Made by a program: the position numbers and the translations under genes
NCBI GenBank assembly: GCA_032164245.1
Contig: JAVMKO010000003.1
Span: 31,061,390-31,125,389 of the forward strand
Origin: Sternotherus odoratus
Lineage: Eukaryota > Chordata > Testudines > Kinosternidae
Direction: 5' to 3'
DNA length: 64,000 nucleotides
Notes under the pieces: generated by a model
Told to the model about the DNA's origin: nothing
Databases searched by the model: none
What the model saw: the letters and a program-made list of their open reading frames with translations, nothing else
Shown here: piece after piece, positions 1 to 11,158 of the stretch
Position numbering within the stretch: position 1 is the first letter of the stretch
Layout: each line of letters opens with the position of its first letter

Positions 1-1322
1 GTTGCTAAAAGTGGGTGAGATGAAATAGCTTTTGTGGGCTAGATTATGCCTGGCAATAGTGGAGAGTGTAAATATCATCTTCACTTTGAGCTAGGTGCTA
101 TTGCAGGCTACTCTCAGCACAGGCACTGCTCCCACTTAGCACTTCCTGGAGTACTATGCACACCAAGGAAGAAGCAAGATGCCGTGCTGAGCCATGGCTC
201 AAGTCTAACCTCGGGCTCTGACCCAGGCTCCCAGCACCCTGCAGGGGCTGAACTTCCAAGACCATTAAACTGGACCCAGGGTCCAAGCCTTGTTGCTTTT
301 CAATGTAGACGCAGCCTCACCGGACTCGGGTCCCTGGAGTCAGCTGGGAATATCCCAAATTCCACGGATCAGCTTCTAGTCCTCTCTATCCCAACAATCT
401 GCAATCCACTCTATTGAAAAAGGAAACCCTTTGCAAATGGCAGTAGTTCAGGTTAGTGTCAACCTGTTCTGTTCTGATCACCAATCTGCAAGCAATGATC
501 AGAGAACCTTCTGGGTTTGCAGTTGAAAGCGAACCTATCAAGCCTTCTGAAAAGCAAGCTGCTTCCTGATCTTCCCAGAGTGCACCAGGTTCCTAGGGCT
601 AGATTGGCCACATTTGGGGAGGCTTGAGGGGGTGAGGGGCTGAGAGAGATACTAGGGACTCTGGGATATGGTTATTTTGACTCAGGTCTGCATACTGCAG
701 CATGAACCCCAAGAGCCCTAGATTCGCACGCAGATTAGAAAAGTCTTAACATAAGGTTCAAATACAGTTTAGATACTTAGGCCCAGAGGTCCCTAATATG
801 GGTCAACTGACCCCGGCCTTACATTGCAGCATAGACATATGTATGTTTGTTTGGTTGGTTCTTTTTCTCTTTCTTTTTAAGGAAAAAAAAGCAAGCTCCG
901 TTGACTTCAGGGCCAACAACTGCTGTTGCAAAACAGCCAGATTTTGGACAGGTAAGATTGTTGAGGGAAGGGGGCCAAGTGGTCCAGGGAACGGTACAAT
1001 GAGAGCATTAGAATAAATGAACAATCAGTAAATATATTTTTCCAGGAATCTACTTTTCATAATGGGCTGAAATGGCACCTAACCCCTTAGAAAAAATATG
1101 TCATATATTTTCTTTAGGTTAAATGGAAAATGAGCAAGCCACATTGATAGCAATAAACTACTCCAGCTTGTGCGTTTGGGTCCTGATACATTGTCCATTG
1201 ATTTCAATGAAACATTTTCCTTTAGCTTTAATGGTCATTGGACTGGGCCCTCACAGGTTATGGTGGACTTCTTGGATGGCAGATGCCATGAGGTTGAACT
1301 CACAGGAGGCATATATCTATGG
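1..1322. other. Unassigned non-coding sequence
   Basis: I see no recognisable gene or repeat family here. Open frames (for example 46-417) have no low-complexity excuse but also no domain, splice or codon pattern that I recognise, so I do not call them genes. Short A-rich and T-rich runs occur near 860-890. Confidence 0.5.
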
Positions 1323-2024
1323 CAGGAGTGGGCAAACTATGGCCCGTAGGCCACATCCGGCCCACGGGCCCATCCTGCCCAGTCCCCTGAGCTCCCAGCT
1401 GGAGAGGCTGCCACCAGCCCCGCCCCTGCCTTCTCCCTGCCCTGGAGCCTCAGCATGTCGCGCGGACATTGTGTCTGACCCCACGCAGTTGCCAGACACG
1501 CTGCTGAGCAGCGTGGTAAGGGGGTGGGAACCAAGGGGTTTCATAATGGGCAGGAAGTCCTGGGGGGCAGGCGGGGTTGGATGGGGCATGGAAGTCCTGG
1601 GAGTCTGTCGGGGCCAGGGGAGTGCATAGGGGTCAGGGAAGGTGAGGGTTGGGTAGGGTTTTTTTGGAGAGGGTGGTCAGGGGACAAGGAGCAGGGGGGT
1701 TGGTTGGGGGTGTGGTTGGGGGGGTCTCTGGAGGAGATGGTCAGGGGTCAAGGAGCAACGGGGGTTGGATAGGGGTTGAGGTCCAGGGGAGTGGTTGGGG
1801 TGGGGGGGGCCTCTGCAGTGGGTGGTCAGGGGACGAGGAACAGGGGGAGTTGGATGGGTCAGGGATTCTGAGGGGGACAGTCAGGGAGCGGAAAGTGGGA
1901 GGGAGTGGGGCCAGATAGGGAGCGGGGCCAGGCGGTTTGGAAAGGGACAGCCTTCTCTACCTGGACCTCCATGCAATTTTGCAATCCCGATATGGCCCTC
2001 TGGCCAAAACATTTGCCCACCCCG
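1323..2024. mobile_element. Non-autonomous hAT element, 8-bp TSD
   Basis: A 702-bp element with related ends: the left end begins CAGGAGTGGGCAAA and the right end, read in reverse, begins CGGGGTGGGCAAA. It is flanked by a perfect 8-bp duplication, ATCTATGG, at 1315-1322 and 2025-2032, the target-site size typical of hAT transposons. The interior (about 1510-1930) is a G-rich degenerate minisatellite built on units like GGTCAGGGGACAAGGAG. Open frames through it are composition artefacts. It looks like the same family as 31732-32608 in the opposite orientation. No transposase remains. Confidence 0.85.
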
Positions 2025-2218
2025 ATCTATGGCTTACTAATGTGCTATTTCCTGTAGCTCACTGATATAATGGCATAATCTGTCCACAAAGGAAAGCATC
2101 TTTCAAATGAAGAAATGTTTCAAGGGGAGTGGATTAAGTTAAAAAAGCGATGGAACTGGGGAAAGTGTCAATAAACTTAGGAATGTTTGGAAACAGGAGC
2201 AATCTCCATTTGTTTTTG

Positions 2219-2434
2219 TCCTAGTGGATAGAGCAGGAGAGCTGGGTTTTATTCTCAGCTCTATCACTGGCCTGCAAGGTGACCTTGTGCAAGTTACTCT
2301 ACATCTGTGCCTCAGTTTCCACATCTGTAAAATGGGGATAATGATACTGACCTCCTTTGTAAAGCACTTTGAGACCTACTAATGAAAAGTTCTGTATAAG
2401 AGGCAGGTATTGTTGTTATTATTTATTATGATTT
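2219..2434 (+). mobile_element. MIR/CORE-type tRNA-derived SINE
   Basis: The start (TAGTGGATAGAGCAGG) and the GGTTTTATTCTCAG segment sit where the Pol III A and B boxes of a tRNA-derived SINE belong. Next come a CORE-like part (GTGACCTTGTGCAAGT, CCTCAGTTTCC, TGTAAAATGGGGATAAT) and an L2-type tail (AAAGCACTTTGAGA) ending in a TTGTTATTATT tract. The order matches MIR-type SINEs of amniotes. Confidence 0.8.
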
Positions 2435-2988
2435 TGGGTCTGACTGATTCATTGCCTGCTCATCACTTAATGTCTGTTCTGTTAAGTATTAGATTAGATC
2501 AGTTGATTATAATTTTGTTTGGTGATAGCTGCCTTTATAAATACCCTAGGAAGATGCACAAGTCTCAGATAAAGTGAGTGGGAGAGATGTTGGCTCTCTC
2601 ACTAGAAGCAGAAGTGACAGCTGTAGGGCCCTGCTGCTGCTGCATTTAAACTGAAATCAGTCTGTAGCGCTTTATCTTGCAGTGCATTGCATATAATTGA
2701 AGCTTTAGATGATGTGGGATATGAATGGGGCTGATTCAGAACCTTTAAACTGGCAGACATAATGCAGGAACCTGCTTATTGAGCAGGCCTTCATGGTGAT
2801 CTGCACTGGCTGAAGTGTTCTGATGATAATTATTTAAGGGATAGATTCTGAAGTTATCTGCAGCCAAGCTACACAATTCCAGGAGTAGCCCTGGGGAGCA
2901 TTGTCTCTTAGAAACACTCTTCTGTGTCATGTCACAGTGCCTTTCTGCTTATTCCTGAGCTAACCAGCCAACTGTACAAAGTAATATA
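2435..2988. other. Unassigned sequence
   Basis: No recognisable gene or repeat. It contains a short CTGCTG run near 2630. Confidence 0.45.
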
Positions 2989-3280
2989 GGGCTGGTCCTC
3001 ACTACAGGGGGGGGGGGGGGATCGACGGCAGATACGCAACTTCAGCTACATGAATCACGTAACTGAAGTTTGCATATCTGCCGCCGACTTACCGCTTGTC
3101 CCCACGGCGGCGGCAGTCAGCAGCGTGCTCCCCCATCGACTCCAGCTTGCGCCTCCTGGTGAGCTGGAGTTACGGAGTCGACGGGGGAGCTCCGGACGAT
3201 CAATTTATCGTGTCTTAGCGAGACGCGATAAATCGATCGCCAGAAGATCGATCTCCGGCAGCGCTCGTGAAGACAAGCCC
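2989..3280 (-). mobile_element. Hairpin-rich MITE, copy 1
   Basis: Ends are GGGCTGGTCCTCACTAC on the left and GTGAAGACAAGCCC on the right, inverted versions of one terminal sequence (GGGCTTGTCTTCACTAC). Flanking ATA on both sides may be a 3-bp duplication, which would fit a PIF/Harbinger-like element, but the other copies do not confirm it. The interior folds into several hairpins: an AACTTCAGCTAC / GTAACTGAAGTT pair, a pair around AGCTTGCGCC/GAGCTGGAGT, and CGATAAAT pairs. A G14 tract lies at 3007-3020. Related copies are at 47477-47762 (same orientation) and 61317-61602 (opposite). The open frame 3050-3391 crosses it and is spurious. Confidence 0.75.
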
Positions 3281-3405
3281 ATAGACACCATCTTACAGAC
3301 CTTATGTGAAGCTCCTAGTGAAATCAAAGTGAATGTTTCTCAAAGTAAAAGAGGATTCAAGGACACCAGGATTATGCCTGGTCATGCCTAACATCACACT
3401 CAAAG

Positions 3406-4497
3406 CCCAGAATCATTGAAATGTCAGGCTGGAACAGAACACCTAGACCATCCTTGACAAGTGTTTGCCCAACCTGTTCTTAAAAACCTCTAATGATGGA
3501 GATTCCGCTAGAAGCCTATTTCAGGACTTAACTACCCTTACAGTAAGAAAGCTTTTCCTAATACCTAACCTAAATCTCCCATGCTGATGATTAAGCCCAT
3601 TACTTGTCCTGCCTTCAGTGGAACGGAGAACAATGGATCACCATCCTCTTCATAACAACCCTTAACATATCTGAAGATTGTTATCATGTCCCCTCCATCA
3701 CTAGTCTTCTTTTCTGAAGACTAAACAAGCTCAGTTTCTTTTAATTTTTCCTCATAGGTCATATTTTCTAAACCCTTTATCCTTTCTATTGCTCTCCTCC
3801 GGACTATCTCCAATTTGTCCATATTTTCCTTAAAGTGTGATGCCCAAAGCTGGACACTGTACTCCAGGTAAGGTCCTACCAGTGCTGAGGAGAGCAGGAC
3901 AATGACCTCCTACGCCTTGACATACAACGCCCCTGTTAATACACCCCCAGAATATTAGCCTTTTTTACAACTGTTTCATATTGTTGGCTCATCTGCAATT
4001 TGTAATCCCCTATAACCCCCAGGCCCTTTGCAGCAGTACTACTGCCTCACCAGTTATTCCTCATTTTGTGGTTGTGCATTTCATTTTTTCCTTCCTAAGG
4101 GTAATACTTTTTCCTTATCTTTATTGAATTTCATCTTGCTGATTTCAAAGCAATTCTCCTCTTTGTCCACTTTGTTTTAAATTCTAATTCTATGGGCCAC
4201 CGTATTAACAATCCCTCCCAGTCTGGTGTCGTCTGCAGATTATATAACCATACTTTCCACTCCTTTATCCATGTCATTCATGTAAATAAACCAGAAGAGA
4301 CACCTCCGAAACCCAGTGTGTCCTTAGAGTCTGATAGCAAACCATTGATAACTATTCTTTCAGTATGGTCTTTCAACCAGTTATTCAACCACCTTTTAGT
4401 ATTTTCATCTAGATCATCTTTTCCCTAGTTTGCTTTTGAGATTGTCATATGGGACTCTAACTAAAGCCTTACTAAAATCAAGATGAGACATATGCAT
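3406..4497 (-). mobile_element. CR1 LINE fragment, antisense
   Basis: Read on the minus strand, this is the C-terminal reverse-transcriptase portion and 3' part of a CR1 LINE. The plus strand shows the familiar antisense landmarks in order: a tail-like AATCATTGAAATGTCAGG, GACTAAACAAGCTCAGTT, GCCCAAAGCTGGACACTGTA, and finally TTACTAAAATCAAGATGAGA. Frames are broken throughout, so this is an old 5'-truncated copy. CR1 is the dominant LINE of birds, crocodilians and turtles. Confidence 0.85.
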
Positions 4498-5447
4498 CTT
4501 TTAAATTAAACAGAAGATGCTGCAGGGCACTGGATGTTTGACTGAATTAAATGTGAAATGAAGAAGTATATTAAGAATGTGTAGTGCTCTGAAGTTCTGT
4601 GTCTAATAGATAATGTTATTAGGTGTGAATACCTATTAGATAAACACATTTATAGATACACTTTTTATCTCTTTCATGAGATGTTAAGTTATGAATCTCA
4701 AATCATATTCCATGCTTCTTCTCTCATTACATTTAATATGTTTAAACATTAGAATTCTTCTTCAACCTTTATGCATTCAAATTTTGTCCATTATTAGAAT
4801 GGAAATTATGTATGTGCTTAGGTGCTTTTTTGAATAGAGATGATTATAAGCATGTGCCTAATCGCCTTGTTGAATCTTGCCTACTTCTGTTTGCAAAAGT
4901 CCGCATTTCTGAAAATGAAAATCTTATGTACAGTTTGAAAAATTGTTGCCTACATTTTGAAGTAATCAGTCAAATTTTCATTTAAAAATGAAGATGTTTT
5001 AAACATCACAGCATCAAAAGAATTTTAAAATTATTTGTATCTCTGGAAATATTGAAGTCCAGTAGTTCTGACACATTCAAATATATTTAACCTTAGGGTA
5101 GTACAGAATGCATGAATGTTAAAAAATCAATTATTACATTTATTAGAAATTCCGCAAGTCATTCCTTGTGGACAGGTCCTTTGTCCACATGGAACCCTAT
5201 TGATTTCAGTGGGGATTTGATTGGGTGCAGGTTCTTTTTGTGCAGAACAACTATGTAGGGGTGACTTGCAGACACTTTTTGTGGGACACCCTTATTCTAA
5301 ATTCACACTTGAGACAGGGATTCTGAAGGTGAAACAAATCTATCTACCTTAAATTTCTGATTTTCCTTGTAGATTCATATTCAGTGTCATTGTCATTAAA
5401 GGATATTTGACTTTTTCCTTCTCTCCTATCTTCATCATCATTACCTA
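4498..5447. other. Unassigned AT-rich sequence
   Basis: AT-rich, with no gene or repeat that I recognise. Around 5170-5260 there is a segment of the sort that recurs in sauropsid DNA (AACCCTATTGATTTCAGTGG), which I cannot classify. Confidence 0.45.
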
Positions 5448-5689
5448 TCTATATATATAAAAGTCAAATGGTGTATGCGTGTATGTACGTTCACTTACTC
5501 CTTCCACACCGTTTGAGCTAGAGACTTGAAATTTGGTACAGTTATAGGTCTTAGGGTCCTAATCAGGGTAAGAGTCGAAAATTTTTCGAATCTCACCTCT
5601 GACACCCCCCAGGGGTGAAATTATTTAAAGGCCAATCACATCAGCTGGGCAGCTACTGTTCTCTGTGACATAGTTATGATGTCATAATA

Positions 5690-5885
5690 CCCCCCTCCAA
5701 CGGACCCTGCACTCGCTCATCTCTCTGCCCCCTCCTCCCTCCAACGGACCCCGCACTCGCTCATCTCTCTGCCCCCTCCCCCCTCCAACGGACCCCGCAC
5801 TCGCTCATCTCTCTGCCCCCTCCCCCCTCCAACGGACCCCGCACTCACTCAGCTCTCTGCCCCCTCCCCACCTCCGACGGACCCG
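5690..5885 (+). repeat. C-rich tandem array inside the Helitron
   Basis: About four units of roughly 46-47 bp, each containing CTCCAACGGACCCCGCACTC and CTCTCTGCCCCCTCC. One to two further units lie beyond the G-rich array at about 6455-6530. The same unit is repeated in the second Helitron at 53290-53530. Confidence 0.85.
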
Positions 5886-5888
5886 AGT

Positions 5889-6455
5889 TGGATTTGGTCA
5901 GAGGGTAAGTGAGGTAGGGGTGTCAGGTTTGGTCGGAGGGTGAGGTGGGGGTGTCGGGTTTGGTCGGGAGGTGAGTTGGGGGTGTCAGGTTTGGTCGTGG
6001 GGGGTAAGTGAGCCGGGGGTGTTGGATTTGGTCTGGGGGGGTGGGAAGGTGTCGGGGTGGGTGAGGGGTGAGGTGTGAGTGTTGTGGTTGGTCAGGGGGT
6101 GTTGGGTTTGGTGGGGGGGTAAGATGGGGGTGTTGGGTTTGGTTGGGGGGGGTGAGGAGGGGCGTCAGGGTTGGTCGAGGGGTAAGTGAGGTGTGGGTGT
6201 CAGATTTGTTTGTGGTGGTAGGTAGGGGTATCGGGTTTGGTTGGGGGGGAAAGTGAGTTCGGTGTATCAGGTTTGGTCTACGGGGGGTGAGGTGTGGGTG
6301 TTGGTCAGGGGGTGTTGGGGTTGGTGGGGGGTGACGTGGGGGTGTTGGGTTTGGGTGTGGGGGGGTGAAAATGTGAGTCGGGGTTGGTCGAGGGGTAAGT
6401 GAGGTGGGGGTGTTGGGTTTGGTCGGGGGGGGGTGAGGTGGGGGTGTCAGGTTTG
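5889..6455 (+). repeat. G/T-rich minisatellite inside the Helitron
   Basis: A degenerate array of about 30-bp units built on GGTGAGGTGGGGGTGTCGGG and TTTGGTCGG. It has many G runs of four or more, so it could form G-quadruplexes. The long minus-strand frame 5923-6489 is a proline/threonine-rich translation of this array, not a gene. Confidence 0.85.
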
Positions 6456-6840
6456 CTCTCTGCCCCCTCCCCCCTCCAACGGACCCCACACTTGCTCAGC
6501 TCTCTGCCCCCTCCCCACCTCCGACGGACCCGAGCAACGCCGGGTATTTTCGCTAGTATTCTATAAGCTTAATGAACATAATGTTTAAATCATAACAGTA
6601 AACTCAGACATTCTTGTTTTAATTTAAAATCATACGGCTTTCCCAGTAGCAGAATAATAGTGATGTCCACTGTTGGATAACTGGGAAAATAAATACACCG
6701 GGCTTCTGGTTTTTAAGGTGTTAGAAGAGTTTCTCTCATACTTGTGTAAAAACAGTCCTGCCATGAATTTTTATAAATAGGTAAGTCTGTTTATTATACA
6801 GTACAATGATTAATGGTGAATCCCCTTTTGTAAGATTGAG

Positions 6841-7651
6841 TAGGGGTGCCAATTTCCTAATCGCACAAAACCGAATAATCCTGCTCCGCCCTTTCTCTGA
6901 AGCCCTGCCCCACCCCTTCTCCAAAGCCCCGCCCTGCTCACTCCATCTCCCCTCCATCCTCTCCCACACCCTCACTCACTTTCACCAGGCTGGGGCCGGG
7001 GCGTGGAAGGAGGGTGAGAACTCCAGCTGGGGATGTGGGTGGAGACAGGGATGAGGAGTTTGGGATGCAGGAGGGGGTTGCAGTACTGGGGAAGTGCAGA
7101 CTCGAGGAGGGAGTTTGTGTGGGAGGGGACTCTGGGATGGAGCAGAGAGTTGAGATGGGGGGGGAAGTGAGGGCTCTGGATGGGATTTGGGTTCTGGGGT
7201 GGGGTCAGGGATGAAGGGTTTGGGGTGCAGGAGGAGGCTTGGGACCAGGGCAGGAGGTTGGGGTTTGGGGGGAGGTTAGGACTCTGGCTGGGAGTGTGGG
7301 TTCTGGGGTAGGGCCAGGGGGTTGGAGTTGGAGGGGGCAGGGTGTGGGCTCTGGGAGGGAGTTTCAGTGCTGGAGGGGACTCTGGGCTGGGGCAGGCGGG
7401 TGGAGTGCGTGAGAGGGTTCAGGGAGCAGGATCCTGGCAACACTTACCATGGCTTCCAGGAAGTGGCTGCCAGGTCCCTGCAGCCCCTTGACCAGGGGTG
7501 GGCAAACGTTTTGGCCCGAGGGCCACATTGGGGTTATAAAATTGTATGGAGGGCTAGGTAGGGAAGTCTTTGCCTCCCCAAACAGCCTGGCCCCGCCCCC
7601 CATCCGGGCATTCTGGTAGAAAACTAGAATAATAATAACCTGGCAACACTA
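6841..7651. mobile_element. Non-autonomous hAT element, near-perfect 8-bp TSD
   Basis: The left end is TAGGGGTGCCAA and the right end is GGCAACACTA, its imperfect inverse. The flanks are AGATTGAG (6833-6840) and AGGTTGAG (7652-7659), a 7/8 match consistent with an aged hAT duplication. The interior is G-rich with imperfect repeats of the type GGAGGGACTCTGG and GTGTGGGTTCTGGGG. A one-ended fragment of another hAT family sits inside at 7493-7605. Confidence 0.75.
7493..7605 (+). mobile_element. One-ended hAT MITE fragment
   Basis: Begins CAGGGGTGGGCAAACG then TTTTGGCCCGAGGGCC, closely matching the left end of the complete element at 31732-32608, and continues through the shared TGTATGGAGGGC and TGCCTCCCCAAACAGCC segments. 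The opposite terminus is missing, so it is truncated. Confidence 0.7.
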
Positions 7652-8344
7652 AGGTTGAGTCATTGGCTAGGGCACGCTCCCTGTATCACACACTGCAAAA
7701 GGATCTTTTACTGTGTAATCTAAGAGTCAGTGACAACCCCTTAACTGAATTTTATAATTGGAATGATGATGCCTGTTCAGAGTCTAGAAATTTTAAACAT
7801 TATTAAAAACTTAAAGCAATTACAGTGACTCAGAAAAAATAAATAAAATAATTGAAACTGATACAGACATAATGAGATTATAATGGTATAATAATAAAAA
7901 ACAAATAATAAGCAAATGACGATTGCACTATCAAATGTATAAAACTCCTGACAATAGATTGCAAAGAGTTAGCCTAAAATAGGCAAGGAACATATATGAA
8001 ATCTGATGAGGCAGTAATTGACTGTGTGCCTGCCCTGCACAGGAACTATTGGGTAATAAGGGGACTTTGCTGTCTGTGAATTGATGACTCTACCAAAAAT
8101 GAGGTTTATCTATGAATAATATATGAAAAAAATTAAGGGAAGAGGAGGAGAATGCAGAGGGATACATACATTCTATCTCTCTTCTTTAGGAGCCAAATTC
8201 TGATATTCTTACTCATGCTGAGTAAAGCCTTGCTCCACAAGTGGTCCTATTCAACTGCACAACTGATGCTATCCAGTCTGAGTAAGAGTATCCGACTCTG
8301 GAACTTGGGGATTGAGTAGTAAGAAGTAGAACTAGGCATCTTTA
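7652..8344. other. Unassigned AT-rich sequence
   Basis: AT-rich, including A-rich stretches near 7830-7910. No gene or repeat recognised. Confidence 0.45.
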
Positions 8345-8415
8345 TTTGTGTTTGGTAGCACCCAAAGGACTCCATCAGGACCCCACAATCTCATTGTGCT
8401 ATACAAATATATCAG
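8345..8415 (-). repeat. L2/MIR-type 3' tail fragment
   Basis: The plus strand reads GTAGCACCCAAAGGACTCCA then CAGGACCCCACAATCTCATT and GTGCTATACAAAT. This is the antisense of the widespread amniote tail in which a one-line description of the form 'TGTACAGCGCCTAGCACAATG' is diagnostic. It is a short, old fragment. Confidence 0.6.
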
Positions 8416-8966
8416 TATTGTCAAAGTTAATGTGCACTATTAATTTGGATATAAATTCATACTGCCCTGAATATGTGTACAATAATCCACACACACACAC
8501 TTGTAGAGAGATTTTCAGTTTTTTAAAGATTTCTTGCCTTTGTGGGTTTGTTGTAAACTGGAAACCTTTTTGTTTTTATTAATTTGTAATATGTATTTTA
8601 AATGGATTTTTGATTTGTTGAATTTGTAAAACCACTCCCTCTCCTGACGGGGTGCATTCGTGTCACATCTCATCCCATGTTTACAAGTCAGAGGAGAACT
8701 TTTTTAAAAATGAGGACTATGTATGTATCCTCTAGGTTTACAATGTTTTTGTCTGCTTACTTGCACATCCTCTGTCTGCTTACCTGATATGTTCTCTCTC
8801 TATCTCACTCTCTCGCTCTCTCATTTAATATTTGTGAATCACTCAGACCCTATAGTGATGAGTACCATAAAAAAATCCATGCAAAATTAATAATTCTGTC
8901 TTCAGAGCAATGTTTGAATAGCATTCTTTAAATAAGGCATGAGCCACACAAGGAGTTCGTTAGTGA
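8416..8966. other. Unassigned sequence with CT microsatellite
   Basis: Mostly AT-rich with a CT-rich simple repeat at about 8792-8822 and a short CA run at 8490-8500. No gene recognised. Confidence 0.5.
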
Positions 8967-9462
8967 TGTGGCAGACCCAGGGCAGACAGCTGCCAGTAAG
9001 GCCTGCAATTAGGAGGCTTACCACAAGGGAACCGGGCCCAGCTGAGCAGGGCTGACACAGCCAGAAGCAGGGCCAGCTGGGGCCAATTAAGGAGGCTGTC
9101 AGAGCCCTTGAAAAGAGACTCCTCCCCAGAGAGGCTTGTGGGAGTTTGAGGAGTGAGTTTGGAGGCAGTAGGAGATAGCGAAGCGAGTTTGGCGAAAGTA
9201 GAGGGGTGTGAGGTTCAAGTTGGAAGAAGCAGGGGCAGAGAGGCGGCTGACAAGCAGGAGGAGAGAAATAAGGGTCCCTCCCAGGGGGGGGCCTAGCTTT
9301 CCTAGCTTGCAGGAGCCTGACCCTGAGAGAGAAAGAAGGGGAACGATCTGCTAAGGAGCAGCAGGAAAAACTGGGTCTGGTGCAGTCTGGCCAGGGCGCC
9401 AGGGCCGCACCAGCACCCCAAAGGACCTGAACCAGGGGGAGCAGAGGAGCCACCTTGTCACA
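8967..9462. mobile_element. Solo LTR-like element, 4-bp TSD
   Basis: A 496-bp segment beginning TGTGGCAG and ending CTTGTCACA, with GTGA on both sides (8963-8966 and 9463-9466). TG...CA ends and a 4-bp duplication fit a solo LTR of an endogenous retrovirus or related element. The first eight bases equal those of the LTR at 25373-25815, suggesting one family. The minus-strand frame 8902-9477 crosses the element and its flanks and is not a gene. Confidence 0.65.
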
Positions 9463-10788
9463 GTGAGCATAGTCCAACAGTATATGATCATATGTATATG
9501 ATCATGTTACTAAAGACTTTGTCATAATACATACATATGCATGAGTAGACAGAATAAATGTTGCTAAAGAACCTTAATTCTGGCATTTCCTAATTTTTTG
9601 TGCTCTACTTTTAATGTTCTTTTAATGTTGTTTGTGTGTGTACAGTTTTCTAGGTTTTTAAAAAACAAACTGAGAAAACAGAAAATATGCCATGAGGCAT
9701 CATATGACACCCACACAGGGCATCATTAGGTTTGGAACTTTTAGATCCACTGCACAGACCCCTGCTGCTTAAGCTAATAGAGTAACATAGCAGAAGTAAG
9801 TTGTCATCCCCTATGTGGATCCGCACTGTAGGGGGGTGGGACTTACTACTGGGTTTCCCAGGTATTTGTGGCCAGAAAAGGAATAATGAGACTCAAGGGT
9901 GTGTGCTTTAGTGGGTGGAGACTCTATCCGTTCCCCCTCCAAGCTTCACCCTTCCTGCCCCATCTCCTCCAAACTATCTCCATCCCAGTCCTGTCATTTC
10001 TCCATCTCTGGCTCCTCGTCTCAGTCTCATTTGTCTCACCTGCCAAGTCCCAGTATCAACTCATCAGGTTTCTCATCCCAATGCCAGTCTCCTTGCCAGC
10101 AAGTCCTAGTCTTATCCCTCTGGACTCTCCATCCCTGTTCCCCTACCTTCTTGTCCCCAATTTCCTTGCCTAGCCAGTCCCAGTTCCTTCCCCCACCCCA
10201 GCGCTTCATCCAATCTCTCTTTTCTAGCCTGGCTTCCATGGTCCCAGATCCAATATCCCTCCTACTACTTCTCATCCAACCTCAGTATCCCTCACTGCAC
10301 ATAAGGATTTCTCTTAAATGTTAAAATTAACTATCTATCAAGGTTCCATTGGGCATATGCGTGAGGCAAGACAGGACAGAACAGTGGAATTACATTTCCA
10401 TGCATTAGGTAGGCCAGTGAGAATTTGTATTTTAATATGTAGATGTGTTTGGCATTCTCTGTAACTATCACCACTCACAACAGCTACTTTCCTTTGGTTC
10501 AATAGTTTTGTTGTTCCAGTGTAGAGAAGATTGAGTATGCAGGAGACAGAACTTTCCAGGGAGCTAGCATTAAACCATGGAATACCTCCCAGATAAGATA
10601 AGAATGACTACTGTCCTCCAAAATGTGCACAAAACTCATTTATTTAACTTGTACATATGCATGAAAAAGTGATTTACTTCTGTATGCTGAAAAGGGCGAA
10701 GGAAAGATTATAGTTCCTGTAACTTCTTTGCAGCTGCTCAGGCATTCTGCAGGCAGACCATTTAGAAAACTCAATAGGTAGATATCAA
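9463..10788. other. Unassigned sequence
   Basis: No recognised repeat. A pyrimidine-rich stretch (9910-10320) produces overlapping serine/proline/leucine-rich open frames on the plus strand, which I treat as compositional. Confidence 0.45.
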
Positions 10789-11158
10789 GAATCAGAGAGG
10801 TAGCCGTGTTAGTCTGGAATAGCAGAGGTAACAAAGTCCTGTGGCACCTTAAAGATCTCGGATTGAACAAAGACCTACAATGGCTCGCTCATTACAGAAA
10901 TAGTTTCTCCTCTCTCCATGTCCACATCCCCCATTCAAATGCTAGAAGAATAACCCACCCTCCCTGATCGGAGATAACAAGCTGGTTCAGCCTAATTGGA
11001 CTAACCTTTTTACCTCCCACCTGGTTCTTGCCTACTTTTCTATACCTGCCTCTGGACACTTCCACTGCTTGCATCCGACGAAGTGGGTATTAGCCCACGA
11101 AAGCTCATGCTTCAAAACTTTATAGTTAGTCTTTAAGGTGCCACAGGACTTTGTTACA
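10789..11158 (+). mobile_element. Penelope-like 3' fragment with inverted head
   Basis: The body ends with a hammerhead-like core followed by TAGTCTTTAAGGTGCCACAG and GACTTTGTTAC. The same terminal sequence appears inverted at 10828-10856 (GTAACAAAGTCCTGTGGCAC, then CTTAAAGA), so a short inverted copy precedes the sense copy. Such inverted or partial tandem arrangements are typical of Penelope-like retroelements, and hammerhead ribozymes are known from that group. Classification is by this combination; no reverse transcriptase or GIY-YIG domain is readable. Confidence 0.6.
11074..11112 (+). ncRNA. Hammerhead-like motif, degenerate
   Basis: Order of parts: CCGACGA (11075-11081, in place of CUGANGA), a stem-II hairpin GTGGG...CCCAC, GAAA (11099-11102), a minimal stem III GC-TCAT-GC (11103-11110), then TTC. 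Two changes in the first core box (CUGAUGA to CCGACGA) should disable cleavage. Confidence 0.5.

Larger units (their letters stand above)
5448..6556 (+). mobile_element. Non-autonomous Helitron, copy 1
   Basis: The 5' end begins TCTATATATATAAAAG and the 3' end closes with a small hairpin (ACCCG / CGGGT around AGCAACGC) followed by TATTTTCGCTAG. This is the TC...hairpin...CTAG structure of Helitrons. The insertion lies between A (5447) and T (6557), with no target duplication, as expected for rolling-circle elements. The first 240 bp are shared with 53038-53714. The interior carries a C-rich array and a G/T-rich minisatellite, annotated separately. There is no Rep/helicase sequence, so it moved, if ever, with borrowed enzymes. 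Confidence 0.9.

Noticed and set aside
46..417. 123-residue plus-strand frame as a possible host exon or gene
   Set aside because: No domain, no splice-site pattern or flanking exons that I can support; shadow frames occur on the other strand.
5690..5885. CRISPR-like regular repeats
   Set aside because: Units are contiguous without unique spacers and lie in a eukaryotic Helitron.
5923..6489. 188-residue minus-strand Pro/Thr/His-rich frame
   Set aside because: Translation of the Helitron G/T minisatellite.
8902..9477. 191-residue minus-strand frame
   Set aside because: It runs through an LTR-like element with GTGA duplications and has no recognisable domain.
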